A stretch of 64,000 nt of DNA. Origin: Dermanyssus gallinae (taxonomy: Eukaryota; Arthropoda; Arachnida; Mesostigmata; Dermanyssidae). How positions within the stretch are numbered: the stretch's first letter is position 1; every line of letters begins with the position of its first letter. The stretch is from NCBI GenBank assembly GCA_003439945.1, contig QVRM01006581.1, positions 40,001-104,000 on the forward strand. The letters are read 5' to 3'. Positions 46,352 through 57,704 of the stretch are shown here, in pieces. The translations under genes and the position numbers were made by a program. The notes beneath the pieces were generated by a model, which saw nothing but the letters and a program-made list of their open reading frames with translations, was not told where the DNA came from and searched no databases.

Positions 46352-47601
46352 AGCGGTATTTAAAGCGTTGTGAAATGTTCCTACAAACATTTTGAGCTAA
46401 TTTGTGTATACATTATGTTACCTGTTGATCGTGAGCGGTGTCAGTCCTGTCGTTAGTGCTGAGTAGTGGCGGTGGACGGGGAACATTAATTTCTGAGTGG
46501 CACTCTGAAGTTCGAAGGTTGAATTCAGGCGAGCGGAGCAGTTGTTCAAGCCGAAGCGCCCGTGCTGGGAACTTATTGAGCAAAAGCGCCTCAGCTTCTC
46601 GTTTCATTTCTTCTTTTAAATCTTTCACCTGCTCCGATTTCAAAATAGACGCGGACGGACCACAATGCAATTCATTAAAACGTGGCTGTTTTGATTTGTG
46701 CACACGCACACACAGGCATACACATCTACGAAAAATTATCGTGGTAACCAAAAACTTGCCTATGATTATCTATCCATCCTGATCGCCCTATTGTGACCCC
46801 TCACCGCGATATCTCTGTTACTACAAGGCCCATCCCTACGATGAAGGGCGAATTTCTTCGCTGCTCTTAAGGGCTGCACATCAATGCGAGGTGGTCCATT
46901 GCGGCGATCAGCGCTTTACGTTTTTCAACTCATTCCGATATTTGTGCCTTAGACCTCATTACAGGGAGAGGCAACCTCAGTTTGCAGACTGAAGAAGTTG
47001 TAAAAAATATATAGAGAGAGGTCAGCGACACTTGTCGACTCAGTCAACGCAGCAGCATGTATTTTCATGATGGAAGGCGTATTCAAAATAGCTTAAGCGC
47101 GCGATTGTGTTTTGAGTCGTCTAACTTCAACGACTTTCAAGTCGCTCAAGACGTGCTTTGCGCTATATATGAAACGGGCACCCTGTCTGTCCATAAGAGC
47201 AAGGAATCGCTTTGTATAAATGTTTGCAGCTACGCTAACCAGCTATAAAGAGGATCCGGGTCAGATTGCGTATGTAGAAAGCAGAGCAGCACAATCTAAT
47301 TCTGACGAGACTGAGGAACCTTAAAGGCTGCCAAGAAAGTAAAGTTCTGGATATATTCCAGTTATTCCACAAGTAGGCAGATTCGGCATGCGGTAGTCGC
47401 AACGTTTAAGAACGAAGATACATAGTGCATGGCCTATGTAACTCCGTTCTTAAACGTGCATAAAAGTGCATAGCCTATGGTACTATAGGCCATATACTAT
47501 ATAGCCTATAGTATATGCACATTATACGTGTGCATATACTATAGGCTATATGTACAATATATTTCTACAGGCTAAATGAGATCACTTCTACAATCATGTG
47601 T

Positions 47602-47632
<31 letters not shown>

Positions 47633-48242
47633 GGTGTCCAGCCTCAGTTTTACCATACTTAAAGGGATCGTAGAACTCGTTTTTTTTTAGTGGAATTGAG
47701 AGGGGCGAGTTTCTTGCTTAGAAGCGACAGTAAAACTGCTAATCCTTTTCTTAGTTTTTTTCAGTATACGAAATAAAATTGGGTTCTGTTCTGGCAGGCA
47801 ATTGTTTTCATACGGTAGACATTACACGGAAATGCCAACCGGGAAGCTCAAGAAGAAATCGAGACTTCTTAATCAATCAAAATCTTACAGCCAGTGGCGG
47901 TCTAAAACGACAACTATCTAGCTAACTCGGCATAATGCAATCTTACATTAACTACTACTTACTAGGTAGTCAATGTTTTTAACTGATTTACAAATGGGAC
48001 AACTATCCACGAGGACACAAAGAGTGCCGTAAAATGTGCCGATGCCTAGATTTAGTGTGTCCATCTTCATGACCAGAAAGCGCCGCCAGCGTATAACTTC
48101 TGTTTGACTTCTCCAAGGAAGTTCCCAGGACCATAAAGCACAGCCATTCTTAAATATTGTGTTCGACTTTCGCTCGTTTTACCTTATTGTTCCCGGCGTT
48201 AGAAGCGGAAATCCTTTCAGCGGTGTCGTAAAGCGATTCCAT
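45251..48242 (-). CDS. PSME3: Proteasome activator PA28-gamma (REG-gamma), three coding exons
   Basis: PA28-gamma forms a ring that caps the 20S proteasome, mainly in the nucleus, and promotes ubiquitin-independent degradation. Coding exons: 48242-48183 (MESLYDTAERISASNAGNNK, acceptor CTTCTGCAG at 48308, donor AAG|GTAAAA), 46685-46422 (ILKSEQVKDLKEEMKREAEA, then NKFPARALRLEQLLRSPEFN; donor CAG|GTAACA) and 45796-45251. The last exon holds the activation loop region IPKVEDGNNFGVEIQEDCL, then RTVESETATFLEQVTRYYTV, YPHVEDFRRAVDELDEK, ELRNNYSTLHDIITKNLDKI and the terminal SN..NLY. All junctions are phase 0. The predicted length is about 289 residues against about 254 in human; the extra lies in the N-terminus and the linker. 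The last-exon acceptor and the N-terminal exon are less certain than the two conserved exons. Confidence 0.93.
46318..46348. repeat. (AT)n microsatellite in PSME3 intron
   Basis: About 15 AT units, roughly 75 bases beyond the donor of the second coding exon. Confidence 0.95.
47402..47457. repeat. Interrupted hairpin in PSME3 intron
   Basis: ACGTTTAAGAACG (47402-47414) pairs perfectly with 47445-47457. Inside it TACATAG (47419-47425) pairs with 47434-47440. Confidence 0.85.
47499..47551. repeat. 23-bp perfect hairpin in PSME3 intron
   Basis: Positions 47499-47521 are exactly complementary to 47529-47551, with a 7-base loop TTATACG. The arms contain GCCTATAGTATATGCACA and its complement. Further partial copies of the ATAGCCTATAG theme occur just upstream (47470-47498). 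Confidence 0.9.
47603..47628. repeat. (AT)n microsatellite in PSME3 intron
   Basis: About 13 AT units. Confidence 0.9.
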
Positions 48243-49375
48243 GCTGGCGGTCTTTTGCTCTTGCTCCCCGGTATGCAAGACGACTGCTTTAATTGATGTG
48301 CACTCAGCTGCAGAAGACATTTAGAGAGAAGATAAATACCGTTATTCTAAATTCCCTTATATAAATATATTATGCGTAAGTGTATACACCTTGTATACAT
48401 GCACAAATTACCATCATCACATTTATTTCACTCATATTGAATATGCATATCACATTGATACTTATATTGTTATCAGCTGGGCTCGGCATGTCCCAGGGTG
48501 TTCGAGGGAGGTAGTGCAGTGATCCCTTCGTAAGGGTCTCCTTATATGCATGTATAGTTTATACAGGAATACAAATTATCTATGAAATGGATGTATGGGA
48601 TTACAGAACTTGGTTAAAGAGGCATTGTCCTCAATGAGGGGGTGGAGAAGAAATGTCTTGTTTAGGAGTTACACTTAAATTAAAACTAACATTTGTTATA
48701 TCGTCGTGGATGATCGTACATAGCTTCGCGAAATGTATGATTGCCAGATATTGCTCCCTAAATAAATTGATTATATCAGCCTGTCCGCAAGAAAATTTGG
48801 AAAGGAGAGAATAATAACTTGTAGTCAGTGTTCTCTGAAAATAAGCCTTGTAAATGTTCTCCATAATTGTCCTGTCACATCTCATTTTTGAGCTTTCAAG
48901 TGTATTATCTCAACGTTTTGCTTTCTGTTAAGATGGAACTCTGGGAATCCAACATCGGGGAGGCTTACGGTAATAAATATTTTATTACATAACCTTTCGA
49001 TAGTGTTATCATGAATAGAAACACCATTGATTTTGTACCGATATGATCTCTACTAAATGCAAGGTATTGAGCGTGAAAGTTGAAAATAAGGCATTACAAA
49101 ATCTCGGTTTCTGCGAACTCTTCTTAATACGACAATTTCACTTCTGCTCTTAATGTCGAATGCCTTCCGGATGAAGCAACTTCTTGATCTCACGCAAACG
49201 CACATTTTATAAAGCTATATCCGGTCTCAAGCCACATCAATGTAACTAATTTGTGTAGCTTCACTGTCGATCCCAAAAAAGGCATTTGGGCTTTTCCAAT
49301 TCGTTAAGAAGAATGCTGACATTAAGAAGTTTTATAAACTCCTCAAGTATGGGTAGAATTTTCAGACATACCTTA

Positions 49376-49379
<4 letters not shown>

Positions 49380-49447
<68 letters not shown>
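49380..49447. repeat. (AT)n microsatellite
   Basis: About 34 AT units, with a second run at 49488-49513. Confidence 0.95.
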
Positions 49448-49452
<5 letters not shown>

Positions 49453-49482
49453 CAATACATACAATGTGTATGTCATATCAAA

Positions 49483-49513
<31 letters not shown>

Positions 49514-49760
49514 GTTTCGGTCTTCCCTGAATGTTCTGTACATGTCGACTGTAAGTGTACTGGTCGGTAATTTGTCTAGGACTAAGTCTTCTACCAGAGT
49601 ACGTTTCTATATATAACCTGTCGAGTTAATCGATATATCTCGTCAAGCTGTGACGAGTATGCGCAAACCAACGAAACAGAGCAACAAGTAGGGTTTCACT
49701 TAACCAACGCAGTGGCGGGCTGGCGCGAACAGTTCGATGAAAGAGCGGCGGGATTCTCAC

Positions 49761-49931
49761 CTGAACGGAGTGCGGCAAATTTGTGTGAACACGTTCGACG
49801 ACACAGTAGTCAGTGTCCTAATGCACGATAACCGTGTGCGAGTCGATACTACGCTTGCTTGAACACGACGCGTCCACGAGCGAGCCACAGCGACGACCGA
49901 CCTTAACGCGACAGTTGGCTTTGCGATGGCA
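49761..49931 (-). other. Probable upstream (5' UTR or N-terminal) exon of PSME3
   Basis: It is bounded on the minus strand by a long pyrimidine-rich acceptor ending TTTTTTCTCGCTGTGTAG and a donor TTCAG|GTGAGA. It lies on the same strand upstream of the exon with the predicted start codon (48183-48307). It carries no recognisable protein motif, which suits a leader exon. Confidence 0.5.
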
Positions 49932-50250
49932 CTACACAGCGAGAAAAAACACGACACGAGAAAACGCGAAAATTCGCCTCGTCATAGACAGTGCATGAAC
50001 CACCCATCAGAGTGAGTGAGTGAGGACTGAGCCAGCAGAAACCTCAATCTTGAACGATATGAATGAGAAGAAGAAAAAGAATACGCATGCAGGGATGTAA
50101 CAAATAATGCAAGTCTAGACGGAACGACAAACAACAACCCACCACAGCACCACGATACAGGCCCAAACCCAGTACAACACCAACAGACAGGCATTAGACA
50201 GTTATTCATACAACCCCGTTGAAGAAATAGAATGTGCACTTGAAACTTAC

Positions 50251-50610
50251 TTGACTTCCACTGTGCAGAGCCGGTAGTGGTACTACTGTTACGTCCGGAC
50301 AGCAGTGCCTGTAGTACCAGTGGGGAGCAGACAACGCCACCAAGAAACTTGTGCCCGAAACTAAACTAGGATTTGTGCGAGGCAGGTACGAGCAGACGGT
50401 ACGAACAGCAGACGGTACAAACAGCAGACGCAGACGAAACGATCGGGGCAGACCATCGAGCCATCGGCGGTATCGGCAGCGGCAGCAGCAGCAGCAACAA
50501 TAACCACAACATACGATCATCAACCGGCCCCAACACCATCTCGCTAATAATAAGGCAGTCAAATCGAACTGCTGGTGCCGTATAGTGGCGGCGGTGCTAT
50601 ATAAAGTACG
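50251..50610 (-). promoter_or_regulatory. Possible first exon and promoter region of PSME3
   Basis: A minus-strand donor (GTCAA|GTAAGT) at 50251 suggests an upstream exon. A TATA-like TTTATATAG lies near 50600. The stretch is rich in CAG/CAA triplets (50480-50505), with the unit GCAGACGGTAC repeated near 50394-50420. Assignment to PSME3 rests on strand and order only. Confidence 0.3.
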
Positions 50611-51229
50611 CGGGCACTTTTAATTGGGCTGAATCTTCAGCAGGTCGTCGAGGTGTGGCTTGCTATTGAATAATAAGCAAGTTTTAATCATCGGTAATTG
50701 TGATGTCAAAGGACGGTTCAGCCAGTAAAAGGCTACTGAATTCTTACAGCAGTTGACCGACATGTCCAAAAACACATATTTCTGCAAGTTTCGTTCTAGC
50801 ATTATGATGGAGATGGCATTTAATTTCTGTTACAGTTACTTCCACAACGTTTAGACTTGCATGCCGTAGTAATTTTGTTGTAATGGTAAGAAGGAGCTTG
50901 TTCTCGTAGTTAGCCCACTTCCAAGCGCCTGTTTTGTTGACGCGTTGAGTTTTAACGAATAAGGCCGAATTCACCTTCGCGATTTTTGCCTCTTAGGTGG
51001 TCAGGTGTAGCTCGAGCGTAGTCGTCCTTATCAAGTAGCGGAGTTCATGCCAATAAATAAACTAGTCGGTTTAGGCTTTTATAACTTCAAAAACGGTAGA
51101 AAATCGATGAGGGTGAATGCGGACCTCTTTCGATGAGGGTGAATGCAGTTACGCACACTTGCTACAAATGGAGTATGTTGCCCTTCGAGACTTGACCCTA
51201 GCGGTTGGATGTTGGTCCACTGAGATTTC
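50611..51229. other. Unassigned sequence
   Basis: A 17-base direct repeat TCGATGAGGGTGAATGC occurs near 51106 and 51131. A minus open frame at 50744-50974 has no recognised motif. Confidence 0.35.
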
Positions 51230-51900
51230 TACCCATGAAATACACCCCCCTTAAGCTTCATGCTCGAATAACCCAGATAATTACAGAACAGTACTATAAG
51301 CCATTAGGAGAAGTGGCGAGCGCCTAGCGGATCGTATGGCTGAGGTCACTCACTGGTTCCCCCGCCGTCATAGATCTCTCCACTACACCGTTGATGGCAT
51401 TTCTGCCTTCTAGATGTGTCTTTAGGTTAGCCTGTGTGTGTCAGGCGAGATTACCTGAATTACATATAAAGCCTTTAATTGCCACTTTTAGTGAGAGTCT
51501 TTAGGTATTATCTCCTAGATACGTCTAAAAAATTGTTTTCCGTGATTAAGTTACGACACCTAGGAAAGAAAAGCGCTAAAAATTAGACTGCGCTTAAGCT
51601 CCAGCCGTTAGTATTAGAATAGATCATATTTTTTTCGGTTAAATTTCCTTTTGTCCACATTTGTAAATTATATTTTTGTTAGGATACATATGTAAGGCTA
51701 CTAAGGTTGTTGCGGATGAAATCTGCTGCGCGCTTACAAGACTACACTGTTAGCATAACTGGGTGTTTCTACGGAAGGGAGCAGCATAAGCGATTTCTTT
51801 GGTCTTACCAGGGGAATCACGCACGAATGTGGCAAAAAGTAGATCAATAAATAATACGTTGATAAGAGATGTTCTATGCAGGGACACTACCAGGAAACCG
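51230..51900 (+). pseudogene. Highly decayed reverse transcriptase fragment
   Basis: Readable pieces in shifting frames are DNYRTV, ERLADRMAEVTHWFPRRH, YTVDGISAF, YIKAFN-like sequence (motif A area) and ISDFFGLTRGITHECG (motif B area, resembling F.L.RGIRQGC). The order matches an RT, but stops and frameshifts are frequent. Confidence 0.45.
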
Positions 51901-52869
51901 CTATCGGAAACTGCTAGTCAAAGTCTGTTCTGAGGGAACAGAAGTTCAAAGCTTCACTAAGATAAATAGATTAAAGCATTGGAACATGAGTAAAGGAGCT
52001 AAGGCTGGGGGGGGGGGGAGGTAATGCTTTGTGAAGATTATTTGATCGTCGAGTTCTGAAAAGCCATTTACACCATTTCGTATTATCAGCCATATATATA
52101 ATCTCATACACAGAAAAAAGTCCTTCTGAGTAACTGACGGGTAAGTGTATGTGTGTCGTATGCATTCGCTGTCGGATTGGCGAGTCGTACAAGCTATGAT
52201 GCGACCATAGATGCCAGTGAGGCACGTGTTTAGGAATTGCAGGAAGTTTAGAATAAAAAGAGGGATATCACCACTGAAGTGAGACGTGACATATTGCAAG
52301 GAAGGAGGCAGGAACTGCCTCAAACTCCTGTTTCCTGGAAGATCAGTCAACACCACTCCGGACTGCTTAGTATACAAACGAAGTGTACAGGAGAACAAAA
52401 AACAACAAACCTATTCCAGGGTTCCAAACACACAGCCCTTACCGACGAACAACAAGATAGAGGTTGACTAAATTAGGGAAGGTCGGACAAGGCGCGTGCA
52501 ATCTAAGTTTGAGAAAGAAAGGAGCAATTCGAGCAAAAAGAGAGAAACGGCTGGGCGAACGGAGAACAGGAAGCGCTGTGGCAATAAAAACCGCGTGCAC
52601 AACGTTGCTGTTAGAGTTTAGTGGCATACTCCTGCTAAGCTTGGCCAAGCAAGGACCAGATATAATTGTCAGGTTTTCTAGAGGCATTGGAGGGAGCTCA
52701 GCGCAATCACTGCTTTAGGGCTCTACTATATCATGCGCTACTCGACTAGCTAGCTCATTGGCGGCTAGAAATGATGGGCACGATGAGTTCCACGTTTTTG
52801 CAGAGCTCATTGACTTTACTTTATGAGGTAAGCTAAGTTTTTGAAATTATGATATGACTCGTTCATATC
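51901..52869. other. Unassigned sequence
   Basis: A poly(G) tract lies at about 52008-52018. Open frames on both strands (51946-52398 minus, 52464-52718 plus) show no motif I can name. Confidence 0.35.
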
Positions 52870-52874
52870 TTGGT

Positions 52875-53162
52875 TGTAGGATAGCAGTGTCCGGTAAGCA
52901 GCGCGGGCATAGACAGCGTCGGTTAGCGGCAATGCCGAAGTAAGCTAAATACATGGCGCCAATTAGAAGATGCCGCCACGCTACTAGCGAAGACGCGGGA
53001 AGTCACTAATGCGCGGGCAATCTGTGAGTATATAAGGAGGCATGAGAATAATTTAGTTAGTAGTCGTTGGTGCGAGCCAGGCAGAGGGTGTGTGTTGCTT
53101 GAGCGAGAGGATGGCGAACTCTTAACGGTCGCCGGCCAGTCATGGGGGTGGTGGACACTACA
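52875..53162 (+). repeat. 5' LTR
   Basis: 288 bases. It contains a TATA-like GAGTATATAAGG near 53031. It differs from the 3' LTR by a deletion of about 9-10 bases (GTCGGTTAGC region near 52920) and scattered substitutions. Confidence 0.93.
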
Positions 53163-53164
53163 AC

Positions 53165-53182
53165 TGGCGCAGCCGGCAGGAT
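53165..53182 (+). other. tRNA primer-binding site
   Basis: TGGCGCAGCCGGCAGGAT lies two bases after the 5' LTR. It is the complement of a 3' end of the form ATCCTGCCGGCTGCGCCA, as in tRNA-Ser. A tRNA-Ser primer is, from memory, typical of the Mag lineage. Confidence 0.8.
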
Positions 53183-53929
53183 CCGGAAGAAAAAAAAGGC
53201 AGTGCAACAATGCACACAGGTCTGCCACCCCACTTCCGGTTCTGCGATCCATGGACCGGCCAACAACACCGTCGAGGAAACGTCACCAGGCACGGAGCCG
53301 GAGGATGACGGCGAGGTGACTACATCAGAATGGTGACGAAACTGTTCAACGGAGATATTCAAGGAACACAAGGGAACAGCCGTTGCCGACGACGAATTCG
53401 GCAGCCGTTACCGGTGAAGACCACGGTGAGTACTTAGCGGCACTGCGGTGACCTGTGGTGAGATGCAAGCTCGACGTTCGAACCCTAGTGTTGTGGAACC
53501 ACCTTATTCTGGGCCGACAAGGCCACAGGCGAGAGAAAAGCTCCTCCTCGAAGAGGCCTTGCAGGTCGAACTGGACGGCCGCGCTATACGAGGAGAGGTG
53601 CGTCACGGATGCCAGATAGATCGCGGGAGGAAACGAGTAGGCGAACAAGATTCGGGAAGCGAAGGGCCGCCGGAAAGAAGCGGACCAAGGCCGTCGGCAG
53701 CGAGAACGCGGAGCGGGTGGATCGTGCGCGGATAGAAAAGCCACGAGTACGGGACAGTCGAACAGGCCCTAACGGCCGCGTTACACGTGGAGAGGTGCGT
53801 CACGGAGGCCAGTATGGATTGCAGCACGACACGAGTTGGTGAGCGAGGGCCGGCGGAACGAAGCGGACCGAGGCTGACGGCAGGGCGAGAACACGGAACG
53901 GATGGACGAGGCACGAGTACGGGGCTGAC

Positions 53930-54060
53930 ATGTGCCCGGCAAAACAAGTGAGGAGCCGAAAATGTGGCAAGTTTGGCCATTTCGGTCGGAAGTGTACGAA
54001 CGCGGCAGAATGTGCAGGCAATCGGCGTGAAGGAGCGGCCACGCTGGGATCGTTGGGCCA
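53930..54060 (+). pseudogene. gag nucleocapsid zinc-knuckle remnant
   Basis: The frame reads MCPAKQVRSRKCGKFGHFGR, then KCTN. It matches the C-X2-C-X4-H-X4-C knuckle except that the first cysteine is serine (AGC for TGC). A second Cys/His-rich stretch may follow near 54190-54300 in another frame. Confidence 0.7.
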
Positions 54061-54624
54061 ACGGCGAATGCCTGGAGGCGGCGGAGGATGCACGTGAGGA
54101 TGAGCGAGCGTGAGTGGACGAACCGAAGGAGCACGCAGACGGGAGAAGAACGGCAGTCGGAACCAGGTTTGTGCGGTCGTGCCCGGCGACTGGGTCAGTA
54201 TACGGAGGCCAGCCGCCGCCGGGTCACGTCGGTCAACAACTGGGACGCGGCTGCAAAGCCTATTCAACGTATTATGAAGGCAAAGGAAGATGCCGGAAGA
54301 ACAAGACTAGTGGAAAGCATAAGAGAGTCGCTTGCACCACGCGACTCGACAAGCAGGACATAATGATTTAAAGCTTCCGAGACTTCTCCACCGCCTGTGC
54401 GTAGTTACTCTTCTCTGTCCAGGATCCCGCAGGCCGGAGGGTCATCTTAAGGGGGATACGTATATGTAGCCGCCGCCGGGTGCGCCACATGATGAACATG
54501 AAGACGACAGCGCACCGCTCTGAAGGACGTCCACGGCGGGTTAGACGCGCACCAAGCCATTTACGGGAGTTCGTGAGTAAAGACGGAATAGAATTCAAAA
54601 CAAGCCTGCGAAGGGGGGGAGAAA

Positions 54625-54903
54625 TGTAGGATAGCAGTGTCCGTTAAGCAGCGCGGGCATAGACAGCGGCAATGCCGAAGCAAGCTAAATACATGGCGCC
54701 AATTAGAAGATGCCGCCACCCTACTAGCAAAGACGCGGGAAGTCACTAAATGCGCGGGCAAACTGTGAGTATATAAGAAGGCTTGAGAATAAATGAGTTA
54801 GTAGTCGTTGGTGCGAGCCAGGCAGAGGACGTGTGTTGCTTGAGCGAGAGGATGGCGAACTCTTAACGGTCGCCGGCCAGTCAGGGGGGTGGTGGACACT
54901 ACA
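54625..54903 (+). repeat. 3' LTR
   Basis: 279 bases, nearly identical to the 5' LTR, followed at once by the TTGGT target duplication. Confidence 0.93.
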
Positions 54904-54908
54904 TTGGT

Positions 54909-56020
54909 TTATTCAGAATAAATATATAAACGAGTGGGAAAAGCCTTAGCAAGTATATGTGATTTACGCAGTGTAGTGACCAAAAGCTCGGACCAATAGC
55001 CGAATCAGTGAGCTGTCTAATCAGAAGAATGGACGTTAGGCTTCTAAAGGAAATGGTTATTAAAGGCTACGGCAAGGTAAGTGGGGACTAAGTAGAACAA
55101 AGTGCAGCAACGGCGGATTCTGACCGCTCTGTGCTGGAAGGCGACACCAGCGGTTGATCTCACCAGAGAATCAAGACACCTAATCGCAGATTGATGATTC
55201 CTTGTTAGAAATGGCTCATTGCTTCAGGCGGGCTGCCACGATCCAAGGCAACCCAAATTATCTTAAAAAGTTGACCAAGAAGGACAAGCTAAATAGACAG
55301 ATTCACGCGAGGGCGCGGAGACGAACATATACACGCCCCGTTGCGTATCCTTTATCATTTCCGTTGTTTTATCCTAACCACGCCCGGACTTTACATTTGT
55401 CTGTGTAAAGCGCTTTCCCAAACTCACGTACTGCTTTCCGGTTTGGGCTATTGTCCGGGGCACAAAACACGTCCCTCAGAGATCTTCTACTTAAACAGCA
55501 AAACTGCGATACTTAATAAGTGTTAATAGTACATTACACTGAAAGCAGTGCTGTGTCCGATTCGATAGACGAACTGTTTGCTTGGTGCACGACCTAATGG
55601 TCGCACGGCCTGATCACACGGATTTGAATGAAACATGCCAAGGGCCGGCACTAGAGCTTATTTTATAAAACCCACAAAGAGATACTAGAAACAGAGGATA
55701 TGCATAGGAGTTGCATTGTCTTGTGTGAGAAGTTGGATTTTTTAAATATAGCCACGAGGGACGAACATTTAAAGGAAAGCTAATGTATCCAAAAAAGGTA
55801 ACCTTATGCGCTGCCAAGTGGGGGAGAGAATACAATGATGCAGAAAGGTGCTTAAAATTATTTCTTAAAAATGCCCAGGTGCTTAAAATTATTTCTTAAA
55901 AAGAACCTCACTGCATCTCACTGGTGGCGCTTAAGGAGCTAACGAAAGATGACCCTTCAACCGATAACGAACGATCGATCAATTGATGGAATACGACTCC
56001 CGGTGGAGTGGAAACCTACA
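54909..56020. other. Unassigned sequence with one exon-like start and a tandem duplication
   Basis: At 55029-55076 an ATG frame codes MDVRLLKEMVIKGYGK and runs into a perfect donor (GCAAG|GTAAGT). A TATA-like TATATAAACG and a CCAAT box lie 45-100 bases upstream. No downstream exon was identified. A 26-base unit AGGTGCTTAAAATTATTTCT.. is repeated at 55846-55871 and 55877-55902. Confidence 0.3.
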
Positions 56021-56029
56021 AAGCTGACG

Positions 56030-56460
56030 TCATCCATGAACCTGTGGAGATGTTGTGCTAATGAGATTTTAGGTCGGGACCGAACATGATCCCCCAGCCG
56101 CGGTCGGTGGACTCGGTCGTTAATCCCAGATCTCAATATCTGGTATAAGGGCGCTGTTTAGGGTCCTCTAACCTACTACATGACACAAATCCAGACTGGG
56201 AACGGCCAGTTTCAGGTGTACATGTGCAGAATTGGTAAATCCTTAACGGATACCTGTGTGCTCTGTTCGACACTGCGCCACTTCCGCACCGGTACGAACT
56301 ACGCAGGAGCTAGTGAGGAGACACTCTCCATTGTCACGAGGATGATGTCCAGTCAGTCTGACTGAAATGAGGGACATAATTACTTAGATGCGTTGATGCG
56401 CGAAAAGACGCACCTGAAGGAGATCCGACGAGCGCGGCTAACTCTCGCGGTCCTACCCCC
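56030..56460 (+). pseudogene. R1-like retrotransposon C-terminal region
   Basis: It reads SRGRWTRSLIPDLNIWYKGA, then YYMTQIQTGNGQFQVYMCRI, then GKSLTDTCVLC. This is the conserved GRWT..LIP....W to TGHG.F..YL.R to C..C order found before the stop of R1/LOA-type elements. ETLSIVTRMMSSQSD follows. One internal stop lies before PLTYY. A poly(G) tract is at 56558-56569. Confidence 0.75.
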
Positions 56461-56599
56461 CTCTTTCCGGTTCAGTACAGGGAGGCCCAGGACGCGGTTG
56501 AGTACGAGAATCTCCCCTCCTGGCCTCTATGTACTTGCCAGACAATTCCGAACCGGGGGGGGGGGGGGTTTAGTGGGTATTACACGCGGATAGGATGGA

Positions 56600-57530
56600 G
56601 TCCAATACTCTCTGCACACACACGACGTCGGCGAGCTCCAATCAATGTTTGAAAGGTTAATTCGCGTGCAGTTCCAGTATGCAAAAAATATGTGCAAATG
56701 ACTCTCTATTTAGTATTTGGGTCTAGAACCATATCAAGTAGTACTATTTACAAATTTGAGGCATTTTTTCTTACCTCACAAAAGTTTGGTCTGGCGAGGA
56801 TGCATACTCCTCCGTCTCGACCTGGTCTATTATTTCTATCTAAACACGGTGTTGCAACCATAAAGTAATTTTTCAGCAGGAAATAGCTTCGAGTTTGCCC
56901 ATGTTTTTGTAATGCATATAAAATGTATGTCAAATGATTCAGCGCAAAAACTTAACGCATCACATGCACCTTTTATTTGCAAGGCGACCATGGCACTTAT
57001 AGCCCAAACAATTAGCAAAATAGGAGCTGTATGTATATGCGTTTGTTCGTTGTCTGCACGGTCTAGCTCGATCGAAGTCATGGACTGTAGATGATTTTGT
57101 CTGTAATAGCAGTTTTCTACCCATTCCTAAGAATCCATGAAGATTATAAGTTATGAAGATTATGAAGTTATAAGAATATGACCCCATTATGAAGATGATC
57201 TCTTGTCCTTGGTGAGTTCAAAACAAGGCCTGACAGTAACCAAATGAAGACCGCCCCGGCGTCCAGTTGAGATCACTACGCTAGAAATGGTTGAAACATC
57301 CATCGTATCATCACGGAAGGGTCGTCAAAAGTACTGCACGATCACTAGAAATGAAACAACGGTGTGCAAGATGGGAATGTGCCTATGTTGCTGAGCATCG
57401 ATCAAATGTACACGCGACAAAACATTTCGCAGCTGAGTCTCTCGATGCTTAGGCGCAATCCACTAGAATTTTTACGCTGAGTTGTGACCTGTATCCACCA
57501 CCGTAGTCCCGAGTCGAAACAGAGGTCAAA
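56600..57530. other. Unassigned sequence
   Basis: Short repeats of GAAGATTATAAGTTAT-type sequence occur near 57138-57190. Overlapping open frames at 56748-57187 show no motif. Confidence 0.35.
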
Positions 57531-57539
57531 GCGGCCCAA

Positions 57540-57704
57540 CACTGTCTGGTGAAGGTGCGTCGAAAGAGGCCAAGACTGCAGGCTCAACCCTTCATAGTAG
57601 CATTGGCATTTCTCGAATCAGGTTTTCGTCGCCATCACATACAGCACATTCTCCTGATTTGGCCCCCTTGAGGCATTTCCTTATTCCCGGACCTCAATTT
57701 CTTT
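57540..57704 (+). pseudogene. Small mariner-like transposase fragment
   Basis: TCTCCTGATTTGGCCCCCTT near 57650 codes SPDLAPL, followed by RHFLIPGPQFLYG. This matches the SPDLAPSDYHLFR..Q..L.G block of mariner transposases. Sequence upstream is not alignable by eye. Confidence 0.5.

Larger units (their letters stand above)
52875..54903 (+). mobile_element. Internally deleted Mag-like Ty3/gypsy LTR retrotransposon
   Basis: Two LTRs (52875-53162 and 54625-54903) begin TGTAGGATAGCAGTGTCC and end GGACACTACA. The element is flanked by the 5-base target duplication TTGGT (52870-52874 and 54904-54908). A primer-binding site and a purine tract (AAGGGGGGGAGAAA, just before the 3' LTR) are in place. 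The interior is only about 1.46 kb and lacks protease, RT, RNase H and integrase. A gag nucleocapsid remnant is recognisable. The interior also holds a diverged tandem duplication of about 195 bases (53576-53770 against about 53773-53935). The copy could only have moved with proteins supplied by a relative. Confidence 0.92.

Noticed and set aside
53346..54267. Several overlapping minus-strand open frames in the LTR element
   Set aside because: They arise from GC-rich sequence with few stops; the gag knuckle and all structural signals read on the plus strand.
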